A DNA stretch of 64,000 nucleotides, from contig JALJCS010000015.1 in NCBI GenBank assembly GCA_023055355.1, forward strand, positions 11,866,001 to 11,930,000. Direction: 5' to 3'. Of the stretch, positions 34,893 through 47,564 are shown one piece after another. The DNA is from Agelaius tricolor (taxonomy: Eukaryota; Chordata; Aves; Passeriformes; Icteridae). The position numbers and the translations under genes are program-made. The notes beneath the pieces were generated by a model, which was not told where the DNA came from, made no database searches, and saw nothing but the letters and a program-made list of their open reading frames with translations. Position 1 is the stretch's first letter; every line of letters starts with the position of its first letter.

Positions 34893-37800
34893 TTTAGGCT
34901 ATGCAAATGAAAGAAAAGAATCTCCAGTCTGCTGATTTCTATTTACATTTTTTGCTCATGTAATTTTAAGTACTAGCCCTTGTCTGCTTCTCTTTATTTC
35001 CCTGTGCTACAAAACGTGGCTCAGACAGTGCAAATCACCGACCCTGATAGTTGGAATAGGATTGTCACTTTAATGTTCAACGTGTTTTCTTCTTAACATT
35101 TTTTCACTTTATAACAAGACTGTACTGTGAGACACCTTTTGTTATGTATATACGAACAAAAGCAGTCAGAACAAATTTAGTACAGTGAGCAGGGGAACTA
35201 AAAGTTGACAACAGCTAATAGACAAGGTACTCTGTATTAGATTTAATCTGCTCTTAAATTTGCCTTCCTGAGACTATGTTGGTCAGACAGATTAGTGTTG
35301 TACACTTTCAGATGGAAAAAGTTAATGCAGGATCTAGATAAAAAGCAAACAAAAGCCCCACAATCCCCCCAAACCACGAGTTCAAGATATGTTTTATTCT
35401 ATGAGCTCCCAAAGTGATAGTCTGGCATTTTCCTGTGGCAGCTCTAATAGTGTAAATACAGATTTCACACAGTCTATAAGTCATTTTTTTCCTGTGACCA
35501 GTGCAGTGAAACTGTGGTCTGGGAAAAAGGATCCCAGACTGATGAAATGAGAGCACCTAAAACCACTGGCCACTTTAGTTCCATTAAGTGGCACTAGGAT
35601 CACCAGTGAAATCCAGGCACCCAGCAGTCTTTCCCTATACCCTGCACTAAAAATAGTGCCTTGTTACACCCCTTAGATTCCTGCCACAGGGCTCAGTGAG
35701 GTGGGGACCGGACCAACTGTCAGCGGGTTGTTGCAAGTACCAGATGAAGTTAAACATGAAACATCTTTGTTCAATCAGTACAAAATAAAAGTGATAAAAG
35801 AAACCATCTTTCACAGGAAGTTCTTTCTGTGGCTGAAGTACAAGATTTATCCCCTTTAAAAAAAACAACCCAGATAGTAGAGATGACAGAGCCATTCTTA
35901 TTTTGAAAAAGGCCTGAGATTTTCAAGGAGTGTGCGTTGGTGATTTCTTTCAGTGGAGTACAACACTGAGACAGAGGACAGAGACTTAGATCTGAGCTCA
36001 GATGCATGGTTGTGCAAATTTCAGAAAGTCACTAGGACAAGGACAACTTTTTCTGTGTCTGCTCATTGCTACTTGCACAATGGCCTCCCATTCCCAAGCA
36101 GAGCCTTCAAGATCTGCAGTAATAAAAAAATATTAACTAGTAACAAAAAATAAGTATACTTATATTGAAATTTAAAATATAGCAGTGGAATTTAATGCAG
36201 CCTGCATTTCATTAGTTTTAACCCATATTGGATTAACTTGAGTAAAATGAGTAGATATGAACATTTTAGAATGAAATGCCTGAAAACAAGCATGCTAGAT
36301 GAAAATTTCCCCCATACTCTCTCTTAAAATAAAAAAAAACCAACATGCTTTTAATCTGATCTATCATTTCAAAAAAGTTTCATGGCAAGATGCTGGTTGT
36401 ATTTGAACTGGAGTTTTGAGATATTGTTCAGGAGTCAGAGAATGTGGCAGTGATATACTTAACCCAGGAATCCTGAGCGAGGCTGGACTTGATGAACAGC
36501 CAGATCATCACCAGCCAGCACTCACCAGCCTGGCAAGATTCAAACTCCCACTGCAGAGGGAATGAGCAGGCTTTTCCAATCAGCTGAGAGCAGATGAAGC
36601 AAACATTCTTGGAGAACACTGCAGTGCAGGGCAGAGAATCAGCAGCCAGAGCTCCTCAGTGCCCCAGGGTCAGAGGATTCCCACCCTCTGAATACTCCCA
36701 GCAGGGCAGCACAGGTACCAGCAACTGCTGCCAAGGACAAATGGGGTAGAAAGCAGATTTTTTTCCCTCATGCTACACAGCATGCTGACATTGGGCTGCT
36801 CGCTGTCTGACCCAAAATTTATGCATGGGAGAACATACACACCTATCTAATAAATATACATTCATTAATGATACCTTGCTACGTATTTTACAGAAACAAT
36901 GCTAATATGTTTTAGGTTGAATTGACCAAACTCTGCAGACCCCTCTGCCAAGAACTGCATCACCTCCAGAAGCAAATTTCATGCACACCTTTACCTCAGT
37001 CTGTTGCCCTGCCTGGATTCAGCTTTGCATGACCAAGTTCATGTTAACAATAAAAAGTCCTGTTCTGCCAGAGATCATTGATTCCACTTGCTATAACTAA
37101 GATGGAAGACTTGTACTAGACCCACTGTTCCCAATTGTCAGCATTTTGTTTCAACTCTTACACACTGAATGCTTTTATTTGGCCCCCAAGTCCTCATATG
37201 TTTGAGACCAGAGGAGAAACTCTGTTTTCATTTAGGCTTCTAGCCTTACACCTATGCAAAAGCATCAAAAATGACCAAAATAGATCCCAAAGAGTCAAAA
37301 AGACAAAAAGTAGGTTAAAATCAATTCAGCCTTAATAAAAACATAATTAAGAATGTTATGGAAATCTGCCCAGAAAATGACAGTTCTCAAAATATCTTAG
37401 CAAGAATCAGCAATTTGATTTTGTACTACAGTAAAATAACTAATATTTTTCAAAATCCAAACTTTTCAGAGTTTAAAAAAAGAAATCTGGATTTCTCTTG
37501 AACCAGGTCATCTCCAATTCTGAAAATTTTGTAAAAACTCTGCAAGATTTTCCACACTGAGGAAAGATGCATGTTTTTTAAGCACATTCAGACAGTCCTT
37601 CCTGTGCTGTACGTCTTAAGTTATGGGATGAAATAAGGGAAATATTCCTATTTTTACCTTAGGCCAAAAAGACAAATAATTCTTTTTAGTTTCACTTTGA
37701 TATCAGGATTAAGCAGCCAGGAGACAGACTTTCTGCTATTTTCTTTTTTTTTTAATACTAATAAAATGAACTCAACATCCTTTCAATTGAGTTGATAATT

Positions 37801-40765
37801 CTGTAGACACCTATATACTTCTCATTCACTTATGGAGTATTTGGTGGAGCCACCTGAAGATTTAGCCCTAACTCTGACCAGCATAAAACAAAACCCATTG
37901 AGAACCATGACAGAGTATTTGATTCTGTGTGTGCAGAGCTCACATGTGAACAGTAGCCTTTGACAACCCCATGTTACAAAGATCTCAATGATTTATGCTG
38001 GCACTTTTGCAGGCATGATTTATGCAGAGTGGTGCTCTCTCAGCCATGAACACCCCCTGTTACTGTGAACTTACTTTCCACGTCCCACTTTACCAGTTAC
38101 CAAGAACCCAGTGCACAGAGACAATGGCAACTTACTGTTCACTTCCTAAATCTCCAGTACAGTGCTCTGCCCAGATGTAAGAAGGTAACTTGATCCCAAT
38201 TAATGAAAGTGACTGGGTCAGCCTGTCACCTCCCATGCTCTTTATGTGCTGCTCAGACATCTATATGCTTATTAAAACCTCAGGCACTCTACATAAGCTC
38301 TGCCTTGAAACCAGTTGCCAGAGGCATCACTGCTCAGAACCTGTCTACAGGTTCCTTGGTTTCAGATCTGACATCACATAAACCTCTCTTATCCGCCTTG
38401 GCAGCACAGATCAGATGAAAAGAGGCCCTGTCCTCACAGAATAATACTCACAAAAAGGATGGAGGCACACAATAATAAACATTTCACTGCTGCTGTTCCT
38501 CACAGATGTACCTTACTGCTAACATGCTCCAAGGTTAGAAAATGCCTACCACACTTGGCAAACCTCCCTTATTTTTTTATCAGATTCAGAATGTGGAACC
38601 TTTTACTGGAAGCTTTTTTCCCAACTAATTGTCTCTGTACTGTTTAAGGCAAAGCTGGAGCACAAGCAGTGACAGCAAATGATTTCTGAAAACATTTTTC
38701 TTCTGAATAATTTTTTGTCCTTAGACTGGTTGATGATTATTGTCCAAGTTCTCCTCCTTGAGTTTGGCTGACCACCAGTCACACAGTATCATTTTTACTC
38801 CTAACAGGATGGGTACCTTTCATCTTGACACAGTCAGTTTAAACCTAAACCTGGAATTCCAGTAAGAGTGAGGTGACTTGGATAGAAAGAATAAAGCAGT
38901 GTGGTGTATCTGCCTTACATCTGTACTCTGAGTTACCTAATGTCCAAATAAACACCCATGGCAGCACAAGCCTTCTTGTCTCTGCCAGCAGCCAAGAGCC
39001 ACTGCTGTCCTGCAAGAAGCTGTTCCATGGCTCTGTGGCTGCTCAGTCCAATAAAATCCTCCACTTTCAGAAAGCAGCTTCCTAAAAAATGCAGTTGTAA
39101 CCCACGTCTGCTTCTCCTAAACTGGTGACCTAGAACAACAGCCAGTCCATCTTCAAGAGATTAAGGTCTTTTTATTTAAATGGCACACAATGTAACATTC
39201 AGGTTAGGCACATAAGAAGAACAAATGGTCTCTTAAAAAGACTTTGAACTTTATTTCTTCTTCAAAGAAGTTTGGCTCTTGGAGGAAGTGGTTTAATAAC
39301 TGAACTTGCCAGCACAGGCAGGAAATAGTATTTCCTATGTACATCCTGGCACCAAAACCAGATTGTAGTAGGAAAGGTTTCTGATTTCCTTAAAAAATGC
39401 AGTGGGATGGGAAGAGCAAAGCATTGCCTTGGAAAGGACTTCACTCATTTGAATTTTCAATTGCTGATTCAGAGAAAGGGTTTGGATCTGGTCTGTGGTA
39501 CAAATCAAAGGGCCAAGAGCCTGTACCAGCACTGAGTGATAGGGATGGCTGGAGTTCTCCTGCTTTAACAAGAACCCCTGTTTATTATTATCATCAGAAT
39601 TTCCTCTTCTTTTGCAGGCTCATTCACAGACTGGCTAATGGGTTTCCATAAATACTAACAAGTGCTGCCTTAAGGCTTTGTTGTGCTGCACAACATTAAG
39701 CAACAGCAATAGGGAACAGCTGCTCCCAAATAGCTTTGCAGTTAATTACACTATATACCTACAGTATGTCTTCGTGCCCTACATTAAGAGAGCTATTGCA
39801 CATGTACTGTCCAAATAATGATGGAAGATATTCAAGACAGTGCTACACATTCCAAGCAAAATAAATGGGAACCAGACTCAAATGCTGACACTGCCCTTGC
39901 TGCAGGAGACATGAAAAGCAAAACAAATGAACATTACAGCAATAACATTATCATCACAACAGAAGAAGTTTGCGTGTATTTTCTCATTTGTATTTGTATC
40001 TTTAAAATAAGTATTAGATGGCCTAACATCTGGCTTGTCAAAGAAGTTTGTCAGGTATTTCACAGATGTGTAATACTTTTATTTTTACAATCTGGAACAA
40101 TCACAGTCTGGCATACAAAGAAATAACTTTTATAATCACGTTCCTCACCCAAACACATCCCCATCTCCAAGATATGCACATGAAACATTTAAATTAAGAA
40201 ATAACTCCAGGATGATAAAGCCTATACTTATAAGTGGTTTATATTACAATTTATAACAGGCACATTTGCTCAGATCTCTGCTTTCTTTAATAACTTTTCA
40301 ATTCTTAGGCCCAGCTGGAAGCCTAAAAATAGGCAATAGAAAATTGGCATTTGTTTTGTTCAAGGTATTTGAAAGAATACCATATTAATCTTACCAGGGC
40401 CAGGTTAAAGGAATTCTTCAAGTCTCCAAAGAAAAAAACAAATTTACAACATTCATGCTGGCAACAAATGCAGCCATTTAATGTGGGATTTGAAATTGTG
40501 AGTTCAGCTCAAACCTCTGCTATTCTCAAGCTTGACCAAGATTACCAACATTTCTCTCAAAGATGTCCAATCTCAGCCTGTTCTCTGTCTCTGCTCTGGT
40601 TTTGTTACTGTCCCTCCACTAGCACATCTTATAAAACACTAAACCATAGGCATCCAAAGGCAAAGATGACAGCAGCATCTGTCTGGTGAAGGAATAATGG
40701 CAGGCCCTGGCATAAGATTAGGTCTACCCAGAATTTTGTTCAGCCCCTTCTTTTTCAGCAGTTCA
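34893..40765. other. No gene seen
   Basis: Almost 6 kb of mostly AT-rich unique sequence. Small structures only: an 8-bp inverted repeat CTTTTGTT/AACAAAAG at 35136-35162 and a palindrome TGTTGTGC-T-GCACAACA at 39679-39695. The latter lies in a stretch (39665-39830) with CNE-like texture. No frame is recognisable; a weak SINE-like word string at 36010-36060 was not convincing. Confidence 0.5.
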
Positions 40766-40860
40766 TTGTGCAAAGTTAGGAAAGTCATTTCAACTCCATG
40801 GGCCTCAGTTTTTTCACATCTACCATGATGCTGGTAATGCTGGCCTTCGTAAAGGGATGC
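40766..40860 (+). mobile_element. MIR/CORE-SINE-like relic, sense
   Basis: The ordered words attgtgcaaagttaggaaag, tcatttcaactccatgggcc and tcagttttttcacatct match the MIR core that reads roughly 'tgtgaccttgggcaagtcacttaacctctctgggcctcagtttcctcatctg'. The following gatgctggtaatgctgg fits the 'gataataatacctgcc' part loosely. Strong for such an old element, though highly diverged. Confidence 0.6.
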
Positions 40861-41050
40861 TCTGTAACTTCTGTAGAAAAGGAAGTTGCCATGATATTCC
40901 CTTCTTTTTTAACATGCAATGGTACTACAGTTCAGAAGAATAAAGAAAAATTAAATTAAAAGACCATTGTCTATTTAATTCTATGAGATAAAAATGACCT
41001 CAGAATTATTCATATTAAAAGAAAAGCACAACTAGATTCTGTCTCTAGGT

Positions 41051-41110
41051 AAAACATAGAATCATAAATACGCTGAGTTGGGTGTCTTCTAGTTGGTGAA
41101 CAGTCATCTG
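41051..41110 (-). mobile_element. CR1 LINE fragment, 3' terminus
   Basis: acatagaatcataaatacgc followed by tgagttgggtgtcttctag matches the antisense CR1 terminus, where the 8-bp tail repeat (ATTCTATG in sense) is read as 'catagaat'. Only about 60 bp survive. Confidence 0.65.
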
Positions 41111-41598
41111 AGCCAAGCTTTTAGAAATGTTTAGGTACTCACATATGTAGAAAATCATAGCTCCTTTATTTACCCCATGAAAAAATTGCTTTGGCATCCT
41201 ACAGGCTAGGCCAAGCCATGTGCTCCAGTAATGTCATCAAATGCAGCTGCACTACACACTGCTCAGGAAGGAACTGCTGCTAATAAGCCACAATTTAAAA
41301 TACTTTAAATTGCAAAGTACTCTTTTGAGTAAAACATGCCACCTCTGCCAGGTTAGGGTGCCTGGCCCTAGACACTACACACCAAGGATGTGTGAGATGA
41401 AGCTCCAGTGAGAGCAGCCTGTGATTGTGGTTATGCTGAAGGTCCTGCTGAGCCACACCACACTGACAGAACTCAGGAGAGGTGAATCAGCTGCTGCTTG
41501 TGTTTGTTGCACCAGCTGGGGTTCATGAACTTTCCCCTGACGTCTCTTCTAATTCAAGACTTTGTGGTTTTTCAATGATTTAAAATTTCAGCTTGAAT
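41111..41598. other. No gene seen
   Basis: Unique sequence, nothing recognisable. Confidence 0.5.
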
Positions 41599-41640
41599 GT
41601 GTATATATACATACGTGTGTGTGTTTATATGTATATATAA
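41599..41640. repeat. TA/TG alternating pyrimidine-purine microsatellite
   Basis: An imperfect run of GTATATATAC, GTGTGTGTGT and ATATGTATATATA. Mostly alternating purine-pyrimidine, the type of sequence that can adopt Z-DNA, but short and interrupted. Confidence 0.9.
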
Positions 41641-42854
41641 CCTCCACTGTGCTAAAATTAGGTTCTCCACAGCTAAAACGAGCAAGGAACAAAAGTAGCT
41701 CACATTTTAGTCACTGCTAGGGGCCAAAAAGCCATCCTCTTCCTGCTCAGCATTACTAAAAGCAGCTTTATGTCAACATGACAGATGTAGAGGGTACCAT
41801 GTCTCAGTGTGTCTGCATTGCTCAACTTTTAATGTGAGCCTGTTATTCTGGTCACTGCAAGGCTCAATCCAGAGCTGGCACTGGTACCTCCACAAGGCTC
41901 TGGAAGTGCTGGTAACCAATGTGCAGCCCACCACCCTGCCACGTTCTTGGCTGTAGGTGGGAGCATGGAAAGAGAGAGGATCAATTCCTCCTGGGCAGGA
42001 TTTAGATCCCTCACTCTCAGCTGGATTTCCCTGTGCTTGGGAAACCCAAGTTTTCTGTCTACAAGATCTAGACTACACCTATACTGGCACAGACAGCCTC
42101 TACTCAGTACCAGTGCTGAAATCCTAATTCAAGGTTTTCCTTGGAACAGCACTGATGTGTCCACCACCACTCTGGGTAAAATGGTGCTCAGATGCAGGAG
42201 TTACAAACCCTGTACAGGTTCATAGAGAGAAATGAGAGACACTAAATGAAAAACCTATAAATATAAATCTCAACCTCTTCTATAATTAAATAAGGAACAA
42301 GACTCCCTAGATAACAGAGCCACCAGACTTTGCTTTCACTTTGTTATGAAACTACAACAAAAATCTCCCTCACTCTCTGCATCTTAACTGATGGTCAAAC
42401 AGCATCAAGAAACAGAAATATCCATAACCCTAGATACAGAATAAAACAAGACATCTTTTTCCTGCTTCCCTGGGATAGACTGAGGAAGTCACAAATGACA
42501 CATGAAGCACACATGGAAGTACAAAGCACACAATATTCCCCACCTTTTTGCAGTTTCCCCCTGTGAAGACCAACACTAATCACAAAAATTTTCCCACTTA
42601 AGTGATTGAACTGTCTTGATGCATAAGAAGTCCATGTTAGAAAAGGTGTGTCCCCCTCCGAGACTCCAACTCAGGATTTCTTAGTGTTACACCTCATTAT
42701 TTGCTCAGGGTTGCAATTCAAAATATGCCTACTTTCTTTTATTAGGCTCCAGTCCTCCAGTTACAAAGATGAATCATGCCAGTACTCTCCCAAAGACAGT
42801 CTGGACCTACTTCACATAGCTCAAACACCACACCACATACAATTAGCATGCAAG
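41641..42854. other. No gene seen
   Basis: Unique sequence. Frames at 41947-42225 and 42330-42583 are short, overlap other frames and have no recognisable domain. Confidence 0.5.
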
Positions 42855-42970
42855 ACTTGTTGCCTGAGGGTATTGTTCAAGGCCAGGAGTATTAACAGGT
42901 TCAAAGTAGGATTAGACAAATCCATGCTGGATAAAGGTCCATCAGTGGATGATCACTAACCACTATTATC
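42855..42970 (+). mobile_element. Old CR1-type LINE fragment, sense
   Basis: The order of words (cttgttgcctgagggtattg, ttcaaggccaggagtattaa, caggttcaaagtaggattag, acaaatccatgctggataaa, ggtccatcagtgg) agrees with the CR1-like element of sauropsids that reads roughly 'ctgttgccagaggatg...gtgaaggccaa...taacagggttcaaaaaggattagataaattcatggaggataggtccatcaatgg'. It is more diverged than the other CR1 pieces and in the opposite orientation, so it is probably an older insertion. The similarity may continue weakly to about 43030. Confidence 0.7.
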
Positions 42971-45060
42971 TGAAACCCACAGAGCACGTAAGACACAGGT
43001 CTGTGTCCTACACCTTAGCCTCTTCCTTGGGATCCACTGCTGTACAAGGTTGAAAACAAAATACTGCTCTGGACAGTCTGGCAGTCCTTATAGGAAGGAG
43101 AAACAACAACATGACCATAAACTGAGAACCAAAAGTCAATAGTGACAGCAATGAAGGCAAAGTGAAAAAAGTCCAGTCTCTTTTTAATAGGAGCCTTATA
43201 TATTGAAGACAGAACACAGTGCAAACCCATTCCATCACTCTCTTTCCCTTCTCATTCCCTTTGGTCCTTGCTCCAAAGATGAACAGGCTGGAGCTAGTTT
43301 TTGTACAACATTGGTGACACGTGTCTCTCTGCTCAGCAGTCAGCTACAGGACAGCCTCGGTGGGTTTGAGTTTGAAGAAAGCAATCCTCGTCTCCTTTGA
43401 AACAACTGAAGCTGACCCCTCTGAATCCTCCTCCCAGCCCACAGCCCACTTGCATTTTCAGACATTCAAAACTCAGTTAACTTTCACAGCAAATGATGAG
43501 TCTAAGAGAATGATACTGTTCCTGGGTTATTTTCTCATTAATTGTTTTAACAGGGCTCTTTCCTTTACCTGCTACCATTCCCATTTAAGTCCTTCATTTT
43601 GAGAACGTTTACTTTAGTGGATGAAAATGTGCTTTTGAAGTATTTCTGCTTGGAAACAAGATAAAAAATACTTCAAGAGTGATTTTATACCAATGCAACA
43701 TTTTCATTTAAAGTAGACAAACAACAAAGTGGCTTAATGTTTGTTTTTGCCTTAGTTACAGGCAACATTTTCATGAAAAAAAAATCCTGCCCAGGTACTT
43801 AAATAAATATGCAAAAATAAGATTCATTTTTGGCTAAATTCAGAGTAAGACATTTAAAGGTACATGTGGCTAGAAAGTCTGAAATACAGCTAGGCTGTGG
43901 TGCTATTAATGCAGTTTGAAGGCTACTAAATTTGGGGAATCAAACTGACACACTAGTGATCAGGGCCAAAGCTGTGTCAGTTATGCCAGTTCTTGGCAGA
44001 GAAGAATAGAAAGGTTTCTACTTCTATTTGAGTAAATATGAAGAATTTGCAGTAAATATACAAATATTTTAAACACAACAGAATATTCCATCTGCTGACC
44101 TAATTATATTTGTAATAAATTAATACTTACATTTTTAAAACACAGGTATCTTTAAAAACATTTTAAGTGACAATAATGTTAAAATTAAAAAATGTCACTG
44201 AATTAAGTAATTCTGAAGAAATAATAATATTTTATTTGGAAGGTTGGAAGTGGCATCCAATTTTCTTTCCTCCGAATATGTTTACTAAAATCAAGATAAT
44301 TCAAAAAAGTTTCAGTGACCTGAACAGAATTACTCCAGGAAGGGAGAAAGGAAGTACCAGTTGAAATATTGAGTCCAGTTCTGTATGCTTCTAAGAAAAG
44401 GCTTTCATTCTGATAATTTTAATTTATATGTCATATTTTTTTATTGCTCTTTAAATCATGCAGCTTGAAGGCCTGGCTTATATTCTTCTCCAGCTACTCA
44501 TGATGCAAAATTAGACACATCCTTTCGTATACATCCCTTGAGGGGTTGTGGGTGGATCTTGCCACTGGACGCTACAAAATATCCTCAAATCAAGAGCTTT
44601 CTGTGTTAAACAATTCAAATCCCAGGAGCCCATCCAGCCAATTTACCAAGTATAAATATAGTCCCTCTGCCATTCACACTGAGCACAGTGAATTCCATGC
44701 AAAATCCCAGGGGAGCTAGAAGAAATATTTTAATGTTCAGCAGTAGTCTTTAATTTTGCATTCAAATTATGTCACTGACCACTTTTGTCTTTCCTCTTGA
44801 GGCAAGTGTCTTGCTCAGAAGGCAGGTTTTAGGAGAAGTACCTCATAGTCCTTTTCCTAAACACTCTGGCTGACCCTGGGGCTGACACCAGGGAGTGAAT
44901 TCTCTCCTAGCACATAACCCACATAACACATGGACAGCAAAACACCTTTGGATAGGGTGTGACCCTAACGGAAGCAGGGCTTTATGCCTACACGTAAGGT
45001 TACTCAACATTTCCCAGTATAAGATCTTATTTCCAGTTCTTTACAGCTTTGCTAAATAAA
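42971..45060. other. No gene seen
   Basis: Unique sequence, strongly AT-rich from about 43600 to 44470. Frames at 43008-43238, 43203-43602 and 44167-44364 are not recognisable. A small inverted pair ATTCAC/GTGAAT lies near 44673-44692. Confidence 0.5.
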
Positions 45061-45250
45061 CTGGCCTGAAGTCTTCCATAATGAGGCTCTGCCTCAGGCT
45101 GTGTGTTTTGGAGAACTGCTCGTGTTACTAATAAGGCACTAATCCACACTGCAGCTCGATTAGTAGTCAAAATGGTTGACAAAATCCGTAATTATAAAGA
45201 GAAAAGTTCCCTGTGCTGACATATCAAAACAGACCTCTCAGACCGCAATA
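45061..45250. promoter_or_regulatory. Candidate element with inverted bicoid-type sites
   Basis: ACTAATC at 45138-45144 and GATTAGT at 45158-45164 form an exact inverted pair with a 13-bp spacer. The left arm continues as TAATCC, the core preferred by OTX/PITX-type (K50) homeodomain proteins. Further cores lie nearby (ACTAATAA near 45128, GTAATTAT near 45188) together with retained CpGs (ctcgtg, ctcgat, tccgta, accgca). Inferred: enhancer bound by paired homeodomain proteins. One of the better regulatory candidates here, but untested. Confidence 0.35.
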
Positions 45251-45424
45251 GGGAGCAGCCAGGATAAAAGATTCTCTGCTCCATTAGCTGTAAGGAGAGT
45301 GGGTAGGAGTTTGGCCTGAATAAAACATACTGTGGAAGGAAGAAATATTAGAATCAAATGCTCATATAAAAGCTTTGCTGCAACATCAATAATCTTCAAA
45401 GTACTTAACTGGGGAGGTAGGCAT

Positions 45425-45530
45425 TGCAATGCCTCTCTGACAGATGGGAAGATGGAGGCACAAAGAAGCAGCATGGCTCCTTGCAGGCCTGTGGAAGGCA
45501 GCAGTGCATCCTCAGAGAGCATCCTGGGGT
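45425..45530 (-). mobile_element. MIR-like SINE relic, antisense
   Basis: acagatgggaagatggaggc, acaaagaagcagcatggctc and cttgcaggcctgtggaagg follow the antisense MIR order 'cagatggggaaactgaggcacagagaggttaagtgacttgcccaaggtc'. Diverged, so moderate support. Two overlapping plus-strand frames and one minus-strand frame crossing this segment are taken as chance. Confidence 0.42.
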
Positions 45531-46096
45531 GCAAAAAAATAAAGGTGCCCAGAAAGAGATACCAAAAATCCACCTCCTTACTTCTGAGATTTATTTTACC
45601 TACCACTGCAATCAGAAACAAGTTGTACAATGTCTCGCTAAATTTGAAATTGCTTTCTTATGGGGAGCACAGAAAATTTATTACCAGGAATAGCAACAAT
45701 TGTTATCTCTAGGATGTACAATTTTTATAAAGTGAGCAAATAAATTGAACTATGAGAATCAAAAGGTATTAGACTGAGCAAGTTTTTGGGTTTTTTTTGC
45801 AGGAAAGAAATACTAAAAACTAACACAGAAATTATATCAATGATGTAATTGATAGCACATTACCATAAAAACAGCACCTCTTGCTACTTCGGATTAAACC
45901 AGGGGCCCTACAAGCCATTGGCATTAGTAGTTCCCATTCCTGGGCCAAGCCCTGCCCTGGAGGAGAGGTGAGAGGATACAGAGGGGGATGAGTCCCAGAG
46001 GGCAGCCTGGGCTTCCCACTGGCAACAAGGGTGGCCTCTTCATCAGCCCAGCACAAAGGGGAGATGAGTGTTGCTGTGAATGAATTTGGAAGGGGA

Positions 46097-46197
46097 GGCA
46101 GACACGCAGGCGGGGTCTGTGCGGCGCTGGCATGCGCGGCTATTTCCGAGCAGACGGTCACTTCCTCCTCCTGCCCCAAATGAGCCTCAGCCCACGC
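46097..46197. promoter_or_regulatory. Small CpG cluster with NRF1-like half site
   Basis: Nine CpGs fall between 46105 and 46196, including GCATGCGC near 46130, which resembles half of the NRF1 palindrome TGCGCATGCGC. NRF1 sites are typical of CpG-island promoters. The cluster is only about 100 bp, shorter than a conventional island, and sits just before the candidate element at 46205. It could be a minor promoter, part of an enhancer, or a GC patch. Confidence 0.3.
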
Positions 46198-46204
46198 AAA
46201 GTTT

Positions 46205-46830
46205 CCAAGCCTTTCATTAGTGGTTGTGTTAGTGTATAATGGCTATAATGAGAAGGCCATAAAAATCCAAAGTTAGCTGAGGGTCCTTAACCATTATGTG
46301 GCTCTCTTTCCAGATTTTTATTTAAACTTTAATGACTGCCACATAAGATCAAGCAACAACAAACAACATTTGTATTACAGCTGTATTATTTAATTCCCAT
46401 TAGCTGAAAATGCCAGGCTATTGGCCAGTAGCTCAGGAAAATAAGTGGTGACAGGTGAAAGAAAAATACCCTTCCTGTACCTCTTCAAGCCACTTTAAAG
46501 CCTGAGGCTCTGCAAGGTCATTTACACCTAATGAAACCTAATGTCAGACCACACTATTTAGCCAAATGTTATCCTTTTAGGAAAAAAATGGACCTTGCTA
46601 CTTTTAAGGACACGGTGCTCTTTCTGGCCATAATTTTTACTGTCTAATTAAACCATGATAGAACTGATCCCTTTAGATTTGCTATTAACTTGTTTATTTC
46701 TGCTTTTGAAGGCGCACTTAATACCACCTTATATATTGGGAGATCTAGGTGCTGAAAGCTGTAATTTACCCTCTGGTTTAATTAGATCAATGACTTTATT
46801 GGACAGCCTAAAATGTCTGAAGTAATAATC
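46205..46830. promoter_or_regulatory. Candidate long conserved non-coding element
   Basis: More than 600 bp of non-repetitive, enhancer-textured sequence: CTAATTAAACC near 46644, TTTAATTAGATCAATG near 46778, TATTGGCCAG near 46420, TTTATTGGACAG near 46796, GCTGTAATTTACC near 46759. The stretch carries no frame longer than about 60 codons and no mobile-element wording. Known: vertebrate CNEs of this length flank developmental transcription-factor genes. Inferred, but this is the longest such stretch in the window. Confidence 0.35.
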
Positions 46831-47397
46831 ACAGTCCAAACTTCTAATTCTGCATCAAGCACAAAAGGAGGAGTGCATACTTCTCTTCCATAAAGAGTGA
46901 AGTATTTTAAAGGGCTGCTTTCATCTCTAATGGCTTCACTATCATTTTGCAGTTCAATTTGAAATGTTTTGGGTTAACCCACTAACACAACAAATGTAGA
47001 GTAACAACAGAGACTCAATGTTTTCCATCATGTTCTTACAGTTTTCAAGAAAAGTCCAGGAAGCAAAATTAGCAGAGTGCAAATTCATATTGATCTGCCT
47101 GGCTTCTGAAAAAATAAATTTTCTTTCAATGTCAATTAAAGTTAACAAAGTGAGATTTCGATCAGGTTACTTAAGTAAAAGGTCACAAGAATGGGTTAAG
47201 AGAAGATAAATCGCACACATACAAACATCTCTTTCTCAGAGAAACATACTATCTGTTCAAAGAAACGCAAGCAGTATATGAATTTTAAAAGATGAAATGT
47301 AATCAAGTTTCATCAAGCTTCTTCAGCTTCAGTAGTTTTCTTATTTGCTACATTCATTGCTTATTCTTTAAGCAAGTCCAGTATTTTACAAAAAGAC
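46831..47397. other. No gene seen
   Basis: Unique AT-rich sequence leading into the purine tract. Nothing recognisable. Confidence 0.5.
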
Positions 47398-47468
47398 AAA
47401 AAAAAGAGAAGAAAGAAAAGAGAAGAAAGAAAGAAAAGAAAGAAAAAGAAAAGAAAAGAAAAGAAAAG

Positions 47469-47519
<51 letters not shown>

Positions 47520-47556
47520 GAAAGAAAGAAAAAGAAAGAAAGAAAAAGAAAGAGGA
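47398..47556. repeat. 159-bp uninterrupted purine tract, (AAAG)n microsatellite
   Basis: Every base from 47398 to 47556 is A or G. Twelve perfect AAAG units occupy 47471-47518; the flanks are imperfect AAAG/AAAAG units. The tract is close to mirror-symmetric, the arrangement that can form intramolecular triplex (H-DNA). It produces meaningless Lys/Glu/Arg-rich frames on the plus strand and Phe/Ser/Leu-rich frames on the minus strand. Length is probably variable between individuals. Confidence 0.98.
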
Positions 47557-47564
47557 TTTGTAAT

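Noticed and set aside
36010..36060. Possible MIR-like string (gtgcaaatttcagaaagtca)
   Set aside because: Only one short segment fits, and flanking segments do not follow the element order.
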